A stretch of DNA of 64,000 bases from Epilithonimonas xixisoli (GTDB lineage: Bacteria; Bacteroidota; Bacteroidia; Flavobacteriales; Weeksellaceae), in assembly GCF_004365655.1 (NCBI RefSeq), contig NZ_SOEO01000003.1:372001-436000 (forward strand), read 5' to 3'. The translations under genes were made by a program, and so were the position numbers. The notes under the pieces were generated by a model. The model was not told the DNA's origin, searched no databases, and saw only the letters and a program-made list of their open reading frames with translations. Shown piece by piece: positions 1 through 8,317 of the stretch. The stretch's first letter is position 1, and every line of letters begins with the position of its first letter.

Positions 1-323
1 CAAAATATCTTCATTTTGCCACAAGAGATGACAAATACAATAGAATAGGACAGATTTTATTAATTCCAAAAGCTCCGAAAATATTTTTAGAGACAGGAAG
101 AAAAACCTCTGTTGGAAAACACGGCTACGATCCGAAAGTGGTACCGGAAATGAAGTCCACATTTTTCGCTTGGGGAACAGAATTTAAGAATAATCTTAAG
201 ATTGATGAATTCGAAAACGTGAATGTTTATCCTTTGGTCACAGAAATTCTTGGTTTGAAAATCGATGAAAAAATTGATGGGAATTTCAAAATTTTAAAAC
301 CCATCTTGAAACGGGAAAAATAA
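1..323 (+). CDS. Nucleotide pyrophosphatase/phosphodiesterase, C-terminal part (partial)
   Basis: Open frame entering from the left edge (reading frame starts at base 3) and stopping with TAA at 321-323, about 106 codons. The segment with KHGYDPKVVPEM followed by STFFAWG is the C-terminal metal-site region of type I phosphodiesterase/nucleotide pyrophosphatase (alkaline phosphatase superfamily) proteins; the His of HGYD is a conserved metal ligand there. Most of the enzyme, including signal peptide and nucleophile, lies outside the window. Such proteins are usually exported and cleave phosphodiester or pyrophosphate bonds of nucleotides; the substrate cannot be inferred from this fragment. 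Confidence 0.8.
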   Translation, partial: KYLHFATRDDKYNRIGQILLIPKAPKIFLETGRKTSVGKHGYDPKVVPEMKSTFFAWGTEFKNNLKIDEFENVNVYPLVTEILGLKIDEKIDGNFKILKPILKREK

Positions 324-340
324 TTTTGGAATTAAAAAAA

Positions 341-371
341 ATCCCCTAAAACCAGAATAGTTTTAAGGGGA
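341..371 (-). terminator. Hairpin, likely intrinsic terminator
   Basis: Stem built from TCCCCTAAAAC and GTTTTAAGGGGA with a one-base bulge. On the minus strand it is followed by a run of eight T. It lies just after the stop of the phosphodiesterase, so it may serve both strands. Confidence 0.55.
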
Positions 372-633
372 GATTTCGGAAGGTTTTAACACACAAATTA
401 CTTCCAATATTTCCAGTTTACAAATGATGAAAACAAACTGGATTTCTTTCTGTCAATCTTGAACTCAGTGCTCAAAATCAATTGTAATTAACACGAGGCA
501 AAGAAATAGATAATTGGTTTTTTATGCTAAAAAAAAGATGCCCAATGCGTACCCACAAACTGTAAATTATTGATTTTAAGTCCTAAATTTTTGAATAAAA
601 AATCCTGTAAATAGTTGCTAATCAAAAAAATAA

Positions 634-668
634 AAAAGGGAAACACAATTTTGTATTTCCCTTTTATT
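634..668 (-). terminator. Intrinsic terminator of the alcohol dehydrogenase gene
   Basis: Stem AAAAGGGAAA/TTTCCCTTTT with T-rich flanks on both sides, 17 bp beyond the dehydrogenase stop codon on the minus strand. Confidence 0.75.
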
Positions 669-684
669 TTTTTGAGAATTAATT

Positions 685-1746
685 TTAATCTTTTAAACTC
701 TTCATGTCAATCACAAATCTGTACTTCACATCACTTTTCAGCATTCTTTCATAAGCTTCATTGATGTCCTGCATTTTGATAATTTCGATGTCTGAAACAA
801 TATTTTTCTCGCCGCAAAAATCCAGCATTTCCTGAGTTTCTTTGATTCCGCCTATTAGCGAACCTGCGACAGAACGTCTTTTGTATATCATTGGCTTTGT
901 ACTCACGGCACTTTCAAAATCTCCGATAAATCCTACAAGAACCAAAGTTCCGTTCACCGTCAAGGTATTCATATAAGGATTGATGTCGTGCTCGTACGGA
1001 ACTGTATCGATTATCAAATCGAATTTGTTCAGAACCGATTTCATTTGGTCTTCATCCGTTGAGATAATCACATGATCTGTTCCTAAGGCTTTTGCATCTT
1101 CAGTTTTTCCTGGAGTCCTAGAAAACAATGTCACTTCTGCGCCCAAACCTTTTGCCAGCTTGATGGCCATATGCCCCAATCCGCCAAGTCCTACAACCGC
1201 TACTTTTGAGTTTTCTGTCACATTCCAATGTTTCAAAGGTGACCAAGTTGTGATTCCCGCACAAAGAAGTGGTGCCGCCGCAGCCATATCCAGATTTTCT
1301 GGTAGCCTTAGAACAAAATGCTCATCCACAATCACAGATTCTGCATAGCCACCAAATGTTCTCGTGTCCTCAAAATATTTATCTTTTCCGTTATAAGTTC
1401 CTGTAAAGCCGTTTTCGCAGAACTGTTCCAAGTCTTGCTCGCAACTGTTGCAAGTTCTGCAAGAATCTACCATACAACCTACAGCAACCAAATCGCCCAC
1501 TTTGAATGTGGAGACTTCATTCCCAACTTTCAAAATTTTCCCTACAATCTCGTGTCCAGGAACTGCTGGGTACACTGTTCCGCCCCAATCATTTCGTGCC
1601 GTGTGAAGATCCGAATGGCAAACACCACAGTAATAAATATCGATTTCAATATCCTTTGCCTGAACTTCTCTTCTCTCGATTGTTAATAGTTCCAAATCAT
1701 TTTCTGCTGCTTGCGTTCCGAAAGCTTTTATTTTTGTTGTATTCAT
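685..1746 (-). CDS. Zinc-dependent alcohol dehydrogenase (cinnamyl-alcohol/YahK type)
   Basis: 353 aa, full length for zinc-dependent medium-chain dehydrogenases. Catalytic zinc ligands Cys40 (in CGVCHSD) and His65-Glu66 (in GHE) are present; structural zinc ligands are Cys96, Cys99, Cys102 and Cys110. The NAD(P)-binding GLGGLGH follows near residue 187. The family interconverts primary alcohols and aldehydes, usually with NADPH; broad aldehyde reduction is likely but the substrate is unknown. It is monocistronic, divergent from the VanZ gene and followed by its own terminator. The first Met is the natural start because the domain begins at once. Confidence 0.9.
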   Translation of the reverse strand: MNTTKIKAFGTQAAENDLELLTIERREVQAKDIEIDIYYCGVCHSDLHTARNDWGGTVYPAVPGHEIVGKILKVGNEVSTFKVGDLVAVGCMVDSCRTCNSCEQDLEQFCENGFTGTYNGKDKYFEDTRTFGGYAESVIVDEHFVLRLPENLDMAAAAPLLCAGITTWSPLKHWNVTENSKVAVVGLGGLGHMAIKLAKGLGAEVTLFSRTPGKTEDAKALGTDHVIISTDEDQMKSVLNKFDLIIDTVPYEHDINPYMNTLTVNGTLVLVGFIGDFESAVSTKPMIYKRRSVAGSLIGGIKETQEMLDFCGEKNIVSDIEIIKMQDINEAYERMLKSDVKYRFVIDMKSLKD

Positions 1747-1796
1747 TTTTTAATTAAATTATTTTTATTGATTTTTGTACTTAATTGTTTTAATAG

Positions 1797-2231
1797 ATGC
1801 TGAAAAAATTCCTGAATCTCTACTATCCGCCACTTATCAATATATATACCATTTGGATATTGTATATGATGTTTTTTGCATACGGTAGAGATAGTATTGA
1901 CAGTAATCATTATTTTATAAATTCAATACCTTTCGAAACTATTTATCAATTAATAGTTTTTTCGGGAGAATATCCATATGAAAATTTAAGTAATATATTT
2001 GGTAACATTATTCTTTTTATGCCTTACGGATTTCTAGGTATTCTCTATCCAAAACTAAATTCTTATCGCTACTTGTTAGTAGTTTTTCTAGTAGTTATTA
2101 ATATTTTAGAGTTTTCCCAATATTATTTTAATCGAGGTTTCGCAGAATTGGACGATGTGATGCTGAATACTCTGGGAATGTCTTTAGGTTTTATCATTTA
2201 CAAAAAATGGTTTATCATTACGGACAAATAA
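1797..2231 (+). CDS. VanZ-like membrane protein
   Basis: 144 aa with about four hydrophobic segments (near residues 13-30, 67-84, 92-108 and 126-138). The patterns LFMPYGFLG and EFSQYYFNRG...DDVMLNTLG match the VanZ-like family. VanZ confers low-level teicoplanin resistance in enterococci, but most chromosomal homologues have no known function; location in the inner membrane is the safe inference. The 3' end overlaps the convergent OmpA-family gene by 14 bp. Confidence 0.82.
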   Translation: MLKKFLNLYYPPLINIYTIWILYMMFFAYGRDSIDSNHYFINSIPFETIYQLIVFSGEYPYENLSNIFGNIILFMPYGFLGILYPKLNSYRYLLVVFLVVINILEFSQYYFNRGFAELDDVMLNTLGMSLGFIIYKKWFIITDK

Positions 2232-3900
2232 CCTTCATTTCTGTTCGTCGGTTGGTTTGATGTTGAGGTTCAGTACAATCTATTCCGTTGCTGCATTTGT
2301 TCAAAAGCTGAGTTTCTCCGTATCCAATTGGTTTTAATCTAGCTTTATTGATGCTTCTGGAAACCAAATATTCCACAGCAGCATTCGCTCTGTTTTGAGA
2401 AAGTGTTTTGTTGTAATCGTCTGATGCACGCGAATCTGTGTGTGACGCCAATTCTACTTTCACGCTTGGATTATCTTTCATAAACTGAACCAATTTGTTG
2501 AGTTCGGCCTTTGCATCTTCGCGAATGAAATATTTGTCCAAATCGTAATGGATATTCTTTAGATTAATAGGTTTTCCACAAGTCGTTTCTTCCATACAAA
2601 CTTCCAGATTAAGAAAAAAAGTGTTGCTTCTGTCCACTTTTTTAGAAGTTACAGTTTCTGTTTGAGAGAAATAATTTCCTTTTTTACCGTAGATATTGTA
2701 AGTCGTATTCTTTTCCGCTTTGAAGTAGAATTTACCTTCATTATTCGTTTTAACTTCGTGATAGATTTCCGATTCATTATTTTTGATGACAATCGTAATA
2801 TCTCTCAATGGATTTTTGGAATTACAAATATTCACTTGTCCTTTCACAAAGAAAGTTTCCTTGTCTGTTGAAATTTCCTTTTTAATAGTCGAGTTTTTTA
2901 CAAACTCATCTTTATCAGCTTTGCTGGAAATCAAATCGATGTTGTAAAGACTTCCTTTGATTTCGTAATTTTCTGGTTTAATGTTTTTAAAGAAAGCCAC
3001 GCCTTGCGCATTGGTTCTGGCAAAGTAAGCCCGTTTTCCGTTTTTATAAAGCTCAATGAAAGTGTCTGGCAAAATCTGTCCCGTTTCTTTGTCCCGCGCT
3101 ATCACAGACAATCCGTAATTCGGACCCGAATCTCTCCCGGAAAACCTAAATGTAAGCCCCGCAAAAAAACCAACCGAGTGCACCTCGTGATTCAAAGCCG
3201 AAGTTCTGATTTCAGCATTGGCAGGAGCAATCGTATTTCTGTTGTCATTTGCAAGAAATGGAATGTAGCCTGTCGCATTTCCATTGCTAACCAGATCTTT
3301 TGTTTTAAAATGTTGAAGGTAATATCCACCGACATTCAACCCGATATTCTCGGAGAAAAACCAATTGAATTCCAATTCGCCTTTGCCGGAGAAAACATTT
3401 TTTTCATCATAACCTTTGTGGAAATTAAGATGGTAACTGTTGTTCCCAGCCGAAGAAATCAAAGCTGTTTCTCCACCTTTGATATTGGAGATTCCACCTT
3501 TTAATTTGAAAGTCAAACCCAGTTGGTCAGTCAAAATCCATCGGAAGTTAGGACCGATTCCGAAGAAGTATCGTTGGATTTTTTCTTCTGTCAATTTAGG
3601 ATCAGTAAGTTTTGTATTTCCTAAATATAAATTTTCTGTTGGATAAGAACTTTTTGGCGTGTTTTGCAAGTAGTCCGCATCTATTCCCACTCCAATCCAA
3701 TTGAAAAAATAATCCGCAGAAATCCCAAGGTTCAAATTCGGTTTGTAATCTATGTATTTGGTTTGATTATCGTACGATGGAAAATCCAAACCGCCCCGCA
3801 AAGATATGTTAATCTGATTGTTATCGTAAAGTGAATTTCGTAATTGTGAACTGAAAAATTGGACAAAAGAGAGCAAGAGAATGAGTAGAAGTTTTCTCAT
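2218..3900 (-). CDS. OmpA-family outer membrane protein
   Basis: 560 aa. Signal peptide at residues 1-18 (LLLILLLSFVQFFSSQ), then an N-terminal region predicted to form a beta-barrel (many short amphipathic strands to about residue 260), then an extensible surface-type segment (GLSVIARDKETGQILPDTFIELY) and a carboxypeptidase-regulatory-like segment, ending in an OmpA peptidoglycan-binding domain (NIHYDLDKYFIREDA, then ASHTDSR and QNRANAAVEYLVS). It should span the outer membrane and hold the peptidoglycan. A TAAATTTG -7 box lies on the minus strand at 3923-3930. Confidence 0.9.
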   Translation of the reverse strand: MRKLLLILLLSFVQFFSSQLRNSLYDNNQINISLRGGLDFPSYDNQTKYIDYKPNLNLGISADYFFNWIGVGIDADYLQNTPKSSYPTENLYLGNTKLTDPKLTEEKIQRYFFGIGPNFRWILTDQLGLTFKLKGGISNIKGGETALISSAGNNSYHLNFHKGYDEKNVFSGKGELEFNWFFSENIGLNVGGYYLQHFKTKDLVSNGNATGYIPFLANDNRNTIAPANAEIRTSALNHEVHSVGFFAGLTFRFSGRDSGPNYGLSVIARDKETGQILPDTFIELYKNGKRAYFARTNAQGVAFFKNIKPENYEIKGSLYNIDLISSKADKDEFVKNSTIKKEISTDKETFFVKGQVNICNSKNPLRDITIVIKNNESEIYHEVKTNNEGKFYFKAEKNTTYNIYGKKGNYFSQTETVTSKKVDRSNTFFLNLEVCMEETTCGKPINLKNIHYDLDKYFIREDAKAELNKLVQFMKDNPSVKVELASHTDSRASDDYNKTLSQNRANAAVEYLVSRSINKARLKPIGYGETQLLNKCSNGIDCTEPQHQTNRRTEMKVICP

Positions 3901-3922
3901 AATTTAGTTTTCTAGGTTATCA

Positions 3923-3930
3923 CAAATTTA
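3923..3930 (-). promoter_or_regulatory. Predicted -7 box for the OmpA-family gene
   Basis: TAAATTTG on the minus strand, an exact match to the Bacteroidota TAnnTTTG box, 22 bp upstream of the ATG; the -33 element is only weakly matched. Confidence 0.6.
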
Positions 3931-3959
3931 CAGAATTTATCAATATTTGTCCAATAAAA

Positions 3960-3984
3960 AATGCCGGCTAAAAAAACCGACATT
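3960..3984 (-). terminator. Terminator of the small T9SS protein gene
   Basis: AATGCCGG/CCGACATT hairpin (one G-U pair) with T-rich minus-strand tail, 21 bp beyond the stop at 4006. Confidence 0.6.
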
Positions 3985-4005
3985 CCTATTATTTTAAAAT
4001 CATTT

Positions 4006-4353
4006 TTATTGCTTAATGATCTGCGTAATTTTCTGTGTATTGTCATCCAAAGTATATCTCATCAGATATTTCCCAGGACGTAATTTATCAAGTCTTAGCT
4101 CAGTATTATTATTGTTGATATTATATTCAGCAACTTGAGCTCCCAAGATAGAGAAGAAAGTCACTGTTTTTATTTTCACCGAAATATTTTTCGATTTCAA
4201 TACCAAAACATCCTTAGTAGGATTAGGATAAGCAATCAAAACACCATCGTCGGTCTTTGGAGAGTTAATTGTACGTGCAGTCTGTGCCTTCATTTCTCCC
4301 GAAAATCCAACTGAAACTACCGTAAATATTATAAAGAATAGAAATTTTTTCAT
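4006..4353 (-). CDS. Small secreted protein made of little more than a T9SS type A sorting domain
   Basis: 115 aa from the preferred start at 4353; an earlier ATG at 4377 adds eight residues but would sit at the predicted transcription start of the TATATTTG box (4384-4391), so it is disfavoured. Signal peptide KKFLFFIIFTVVSVGFSGEMKAQ is followed after about 15 residues by a complete Por secretion-tail/type A sorting domain (IAYPNPTKDVLVL...LRPGKYLMRYTLDD...KITQIIKQ). T9SS exports such proteins through the outer membrane. There is essentially no cargo domain between the signals, which is unusual. The function is unknown. Confidence 0.85.
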   Translation of the reverse strand: MKKFLFFIIFTVVSVGFSGEMKAQTARTINSPKTDDGVLIAYPNPTKDVLVLKSKNISVKIKTVTFFSILGAQVAEYNINNNNTELRLDKLRPGKYLMRYTLDDNTQKITQIIKQ

Positions 4354-4383
4354 TCGCTTTAGTCTGTACTTAAACAATTACAA

Positions 4384-4391
4384 CAAATATA
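4384..4391 (-). promoter_or_regulatory. Predicted -7 box for the small T9SS protein gene
   Basis: Minus-strand TATATTTG, an exact TAnnTTTG match. Its position implies transcription starting near 4378, which decides for the start codon at 4353. Confidence 0.6.
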
Positions 4392-4437
4392 TTTTAAATA
4401 AATTAATTATGCAATAGCTTAACAATAAAAGTATAAT

Positions 4438-4445
4438 TAAATTTG
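4438..4445 (+). promoter_or_regulatory. Predicted -7 box for hemB
   Basis: TAAATTTG, 20 bp upstream of the hemB ATG; no good TTTG -33 box is visible. Confidence 0.55.
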
Positions 4446-4465
4446 CATAAATAATTTTTATCAAG

Positions 4466-5452
4466 ATGATTTCAAGAAACCGAAGACTCAGAACCAACGA
4501 TTCCATAAGAAGTCTAGTTCGTGAAACTACCCTTACAACAAACGATTTGGTGCTCCCAATGTTTGTTACAGAAGGTCATAACAAAAAAGAAGCCATTTCT
4601 TCTATGCCCGGCGTTTTTCGTCAAAGTTTGGATCTTACAGTTCAGACCATCAAGGAAAATTACAGCTTAGGAATCAAAGCTGTAAATCTTTACATGAAGG
4701 TTTCCGACAACCTGAAAGACAACACAGGAAAAGAAGCCTGGAATGAAAATGGATTGATGCAAACAGCGATCAGAACTATAAAAGACGCCATTCCGGAAGT
4801 CATCATAATGCCAGACGTAGCCTTGGATCCTTATTCAATTTACGGTCACGATGGCATTATCAAAAATGGAAAAATAGACAACGATTCCACGGTAGATGCA
4901 CTCGTAAAAATGGGAGTATCTCTAGCAGAAGCGGGCGCGGACATTCTTGCACCCAGCGATATGATGGACGGCAGAGTCCTTGCGATGCGCGAAGGATTGG
5001 AACAAAACGGATTCACAGATGTTGGGATTCTGTCCTACGCGGCCAAATATGCAAGCGCTTTCTATGGCCCGTTCAGAAGTGCTTTGGATAGCGCACCGGT
5101 TGATAATCAAGAGATTCCGGCAGATAAGAAAACTTACCAAATGGATTTTCACAATTCCCGAGAAGCCATAGATGAAGTGCTGAGAGATGTAGAAGAAGGA
5201 GCCGATATCATTATGATAAAACCCGGAATGCCTTATCTGGACATTGTTTCCAAGGTTCGCGAACTCATTACGCAGCCCATCGCCGTTTATCAAGTCAGTG
5301 GCGAATATGCGATGTTGAAAGCCGCAGCACAAAACGGATGGCTGGACAATGACAAAGTTCTCATAGAAAGCTTGACCAGCATCAAACGAGCTGGCGCCGA
5401 TATGATTTTCACCTATGCCGCTCCAGAAGTTGCAAAACTTTTGAATCGATAA
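4466..5452 (+). CDS. hemB: Delta-aminolevulinic acid dehydratase (porphobilinogen synthase)
   Basis: 328 aa, full length. Condenses two 5-aminolevulinate molecules to porphobilinogen in haem biosynthesis (cytoplasm). Schiff-base lysines are Lys194 (LSYAAKYAS) and Lys252 (MIKPGMPYL). The metal loop reads DVALDPYSIYGHDG: the three zinc-binding cysteines of the zinc-type enzyme are replaced by Ala119, Asp121 and Asp129, the pattern of magnesium-dependent enzymes such as that of Pseudomonas. No other haem gene is adjacent. A copy of repeat family A begins at its stop codon. Confidence 0.97.
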   Translation: MISRNRRLRTNDSIRSLVRETTLTTNDLVLPMFVTEGHNKKEAISSMPGVFRQSLDLTVQTIKENYSLGIKAVNLYMKVSDNLKDNTGKEAWNENGLMQTAIRTIKDAIPEVIIMPDVALDPYSIYGHDGIIKNGKIDNDSTVDALVKMGVSLAEAGADILAPSDMMDGRVLAMREGLEQNGFTDVGILSYAAKYASAFYGPFRSALDSAPVDNQEIPADKKTYQMDFHNSREAIDEVLRDVEEGADIIMIKPGMPYLDIVSKVRELITQPIAVYQVSGEYAMLKAAAQNGWLDNDKVLIESLTSIKRAGADMIFTYAAPEVAKLLNR

Positions 5453-5550
5453 ATTTTTTAGGAGCTTAATCCCGCTATCCGCTATATCTTTTTTGCCAAA
5501 GCTTTTCCCTAGCAAAAAAGGATGCCGCTACTATCGGGGCTATGGGATTT
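5451..5550 (+). repeat. Intergenic repeat family A, copy 1
   Basis: Starts at the hemB stop codon. Outer boxes are TTAGGAGCT followed by CCCGCTATCCGCT on the left, and GGATGCCGCT with GGGCTATGGGATT on the right. The boxes enclose a hairpin with arms CTTTTTTGC and GCAAAAAAG. A second, inverted copy lies at 7042-7165. Confidence 0.8.
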
Positions 5551-5634
5551 GTTATCCCAAGTGACATTTGTCAAAGTCATCGAAGAAAGTTTGGTACAAT
5601 TACTGAACCCAATAATCCATAATCAATATAAAAA

Positions 5635-6924
5635 ATGGACTTATCAAAATCAATAGATTCTGCGTACAAATCTTTTACCGAATGGAAAAAAGTGCCTTTC
5701 GCAGATCGCCAAAAATTACTGGTAAAACTAGCAGACGTTCTAGAAAAAAATAAAGAAAAGTACGCAGAAATCATTACCCTAGAGATGCACAAACCGATTT
5801 CGCAATCCATCGCAGAAATCGAAAAAAGCGCTGGGATGATCCAGTTTTATGCAAAAGCAGAAAACGTACTTCAACCAGAAAAAATCAAAACCGAGTTCGA
5901 TATCAGCGATGTGCATCACGATGCATTGGGAATCATTCTTGGGGTGATGCCGTGGAACTTTCCTTTTTGGCAGGTTTTGAGATTTGCAGTTCCCGCGATT
6001 CTGGCCGGCAACGTGATTTTGCTAAAGCACGCATCCATTTGTTTCGGAAGTGGAGATGAGATAGAAAATGCTTTTGAAAAAGCTGGATTTCCAAAATTTA
6101 TTTTTCAGAATCTGAGAATTGGGCACAGCGAAATCAAAAGTGTTTTGGAAAATCCACTGGTGCGTGGCGTAAGTTTGACTGGCAGCGAAAAAGCAGGAAG
6201 TGAGGTAGCGGCATTGGCTGGAAAAAATATCAAAAAATCTATTTTGGAATTGGGTGGAAGTGATGCTTTCATTGTCTTGGAAGATTCTGATTTTGAGAAA
6301 GCTGCAACGGAAGCGCCTTGGGCAAAATTGCAAAATACAGGACAGATTTGCAACGCTGCAAAACGTTTCATCGTGCACGAGAGAGTGGAAAAAGAGTTTG
6401 TTCCTAGATTTATCCAGGAATATAATGCTTACCAGCCAGCAGATCCAATGAAAAGTGAAACCAAACTCAGCAAGATGGCGCGTCCGGATTTGGCAGATGA
6501 GTTGGAAAGTCAATATAAAAAAGCATTGAGAAATGGGGCAGAAGTGGTTCTTGCTTTGGAACGTATTTCGGAAAGTGAATTTCGTCCCGGAATCATTTTG
6601 GTGAAAGAAGGAAATCCAATTTTGCAGGAAGAATTATTTGGACCTTTGGCCATTCTGATGATTGGAAAAAATGATGAAGAAATTCTAAAATTAGCCAATG
6701 GTATTCCATTTGGACTGGGAAATTCTGTCTGGACCAAAGATAAAAGGAGAGCTCAGTTTTTCGTTGATAATCTGGAGTCGGGGACGGTTTCTATTAATAA
6801 AGTAACGAGTTCGGATGTGCGATTGCCTTTTGGTGGCGCCAAATCTTCTGGCTATGGTGTAGAATTGTCTTTACAGGCAATCAAGGAATTCACGCAAATT
6901 AAAACGGTGGTTGGAAATATTTAA
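5635..6924 (+). CDS. NAD(P)-dependent aldehyde dehydrogenase, succinate-semialdehyde type
   Basis: 429 aa, somewhat shorter than the usual 450-480. Aldehyde dehydrogenase hallmarks are present: MPWNFPFWQ with Asn108, SLTGSEKAG, ELGGSD with general base Glu205, catalytic Cys239 in NTGQICNAAKR, and EELFGPLA. The overall pattern resembles bacterial succinate-semialdehyde dehydrogenases of the Sad/YneI branch, which oxidise succinate semialdehyde to succinate. It stands alone with a strong terminator at 6959-6997 and lies between two inverted copies of repeat A. Substrate assignment is by family resemblance only. Confidence 0.88.
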   Translation: MDLSKSIDSAYKSFTEWKKVPFADRQKLLVKLADVLEKNKEKYAEIITLEMHKPISQSIAEIEKSAGMIQFYAKAENVLQPEKIKTEFDISDVHHDALGIILGVMPWNFPFWQVLRFAVPAILAGNVILLKHASICFGSGDEIENAFEKAGFPKFIFQNLRIGHSEIKSVLENPLVRGVSLTGSEKAGSEVAALAGKNIKKSILELGGSDAFIVLEDSDFEKAATEAPWAKLQNTGQICNAAKRFIVHERVEKEFVPRFIQEYNAYQPADPMKSETKLSKMARPDLADELESQYKKALRNGAEVVLALERISESEFRPGIILVKEGNPILQEELFGPLAILMIGKNDEEILKLANGIPFGLGNSVWTKDKRRAQFFVDNLESGTVSINKVTSSDVRLPFGGAKSSGYGVELSLQAIKEFTQIKTVVGNI

Positions 6925-6958
6925 AAGCAAGATTAGAACGTTTTAAATTAAAATAGAA

Positions 6959-6997
6959 AACCCCTTCAAATTTTCAAACGTTGAAGGGGTTGTTTTT
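6959..6997 (+). terminator. Intrinsic terminator of the aldehyde dehydrogenase gene
   Basis: Perfect 11-bp stem AACCCCTTCAA/TTGAAGGGGTT followed by GTTTTTT. Confidence 0.88.
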
Positions 6998-7041
6998 TAT
7001 TTAAACTGTTGATGTTAAGAGACTAATGTCGTTTGGATGAA

Positions 7042-7165
7042 AAATCCCATAGCCCTGATAGAAGCGGCATCCTTTTTTGTTTTTATGGATCATTTTCTAT
7101 CGGATGAGAGAGCGTGGAAAAACAAAAAAAATACAGCGGATAGCGGGAAATAGCTCCTAAGAAAT
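7042..7165 (-). repeat. Intergenic repeat family A, copy 2 (inverted)
   Basis: On the minus strand it starts directly after the L,D-transpeptidase stop codon and shows the same boxes as copy 1 (TTAGGAGCT, CCCGCTATCCGCT, GGATGCCGCT, GGGCTATGGGATT). The central arms (TTTTTGTTTTT against AAAAACAAAAA) and the loop differ in sequence and length from copy 1, but still pair. Confidence 0.8.
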
Positions 7166-8206
7166 TTAATTAATATTCGTTGATGCTTCGGTTTTGCTGG
7201 CAAGTAGGGAATCTGCTTTTGCTTTTTTCTCCTGTTCCACTTGCTGGATTACCAATTCACGGTTTTCCTGTTCTTTCAGGATTTCTGCGAGCTGAGGTTC
7301 TATGATTTTATTCATCTCATCTTCCGAAATATTATTAGCTTCCGGAGAATCGAGCAGTTTTTTCCAAGGTCTGCGTTTTCCCCACGGATAATCGCCGTGC
7401 ACAATGATTGGTGTTCCTTTGGCTCTGGTGGTTTGTCCGCCTTTGTTCAAAACCCAGGTGTCAACCCACGTGTACATCCATTTGGCGTCTTCCTCCAACA
7501 TTCGGAGGCAAGAGTGCGAAGCGGGATAGCCCGGCATTGCGTACTGGTGCCAGCCAATTCCATCAAAGTTGGCGACATTTACGTTCCATCTTAGCTTCCA
7601 CTCGTCGCTCACGGTGGAGATGGCGACTTCTTTTTTCCAGTTGGCAAACATCAAACCTGTTTTGGTTTTGGTTGCTTTTTTTCCCATACTTGTGGGTCCC
7701 CATTTTACAAGATTTCCGTATTCGTAAACGCCAAATGCCTGAATGGGATACGAGAAGAATACGAATTTTTTCACATTTTCCAAGGTTGTAATATGGCCTG
7801 GAAACGGCGAGTAGATCAAGAAATTTTCTTCTATTTTGGCTGGAACTACGAGGGTGTCTGCAGCGCCAATATTGGATCTGTCAAGACGATTGAGCGCCAA
7901 AATGGTGTAAAGCGCTTTGCCGGTAAATTCTTTTTTGTTTTTTTGAGAAACTGAGTCTTGATTTTTATAAACCCAAGGAAAGTAGCCGAAATCTTTTCTC
8001 GGAATTACAACATCCGGAACTTTTGGTTTTTCTGTTTCTTCATCTTTTTTCTCTTCCTCTTTTTTGTCATCAGAACCCAGAATGTCCGTAATTGGATTGT
8101 TGCCCGAATCTGAGGATGATACAGATTCATCTTTTTTACATTGAATCAATATTAGTGAAAGTACGATGAATAAAGGAAATAACTTGAGAATTGTGTTTTT
8201 TTTCAT
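7166..8206 (-). CDS. L,D-transpeptidase (YkuD domain) lipoprotein
   Basis: 346 aa. Lipoprotein signal with lipobox LILIQC (Cys23), a low-complexity Asp/Glu/Lys linker to about residue 65, then a YkuD-type catalytic domain. Active-site residues are His220 (GWHQYAMPG), His231 and Cys233 in SHSCLRM; the usual SHGC glycine is Ser232. Such enzymes make 3-3 peptidoglycan crosslinks or attach proteins to peptidoglycan in the periplasm. The C-terminal tail of about 50 residues is charged and probably helical. The gene is monocistronic. Confidence 0.85.
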   Translation of the reverse strand: MKKNTILKLFPLFIVLSLILIQCKKDESVSSSDSGNNPITDILGSDDKKEEEKKDEETEKPKVPDVVIPRKDFGYFPWVYKNQDSVSQKNKKEFTGKALYTILALNRLDRSNIGAADTLVVPAKIEENFLIYSPFPGHITTLENVKKFVFFSYPIQAFGVYEYGNLVKWGPTSMGKKATKTKTGLMFANWKKEVAISTVSDEWKLRWNVNVANFDGIGWHQYAMPGYPASHSCLRMLEEDAKWMYTWVDTWVLNKGGQTTRAKGTPIIVHGDYPWGKRRPWKKLLDSPEANNISEDEMNKIIEPQLAEILKEQENRELVIQQVEQEKKAKADSLLASKTEASTNIN

Positions 8207-8317
8207 AGTTTTTATTTGTCGTCCAATAAATTACAAAAAGAATACCACTTTGTAATAAAAAAGATTAAAAAAGAAACAACATTCAAATGTAAAGATCCAA
8301 AGTAGAAATCTATTGGC

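Larger units (their letters stand above)
324..684. other. 361-bp intergenic region without a gene
   Basis: No open frame with a plausible start was found on either strand. The region contains two terminator-like hairpins (341-371 and 634-668) and otherwise AT-rich sequence with no recognised motif. Confidence 0.6.

Noticed and set aside
324-684. Short frames in the first intergenic gap as genes.
   Set aside because: The longest start-to-stop frames are under 15 codons and not conserved-looking.
1160-1757. Plus-strand open frames inside the alcohol dehydrogenase gene.
   Set aside because: They are antisense shadows of a conserved enzyme and lack any protein-like pattern.
5451-7165. The inverted repeats around the aldehyde dehydrogenase gene as a composite transposon.
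   Set aside because: No transposase gene, no target-site duplication and related repeats exist elsewhere singly; they look like independent 3'-end elements.
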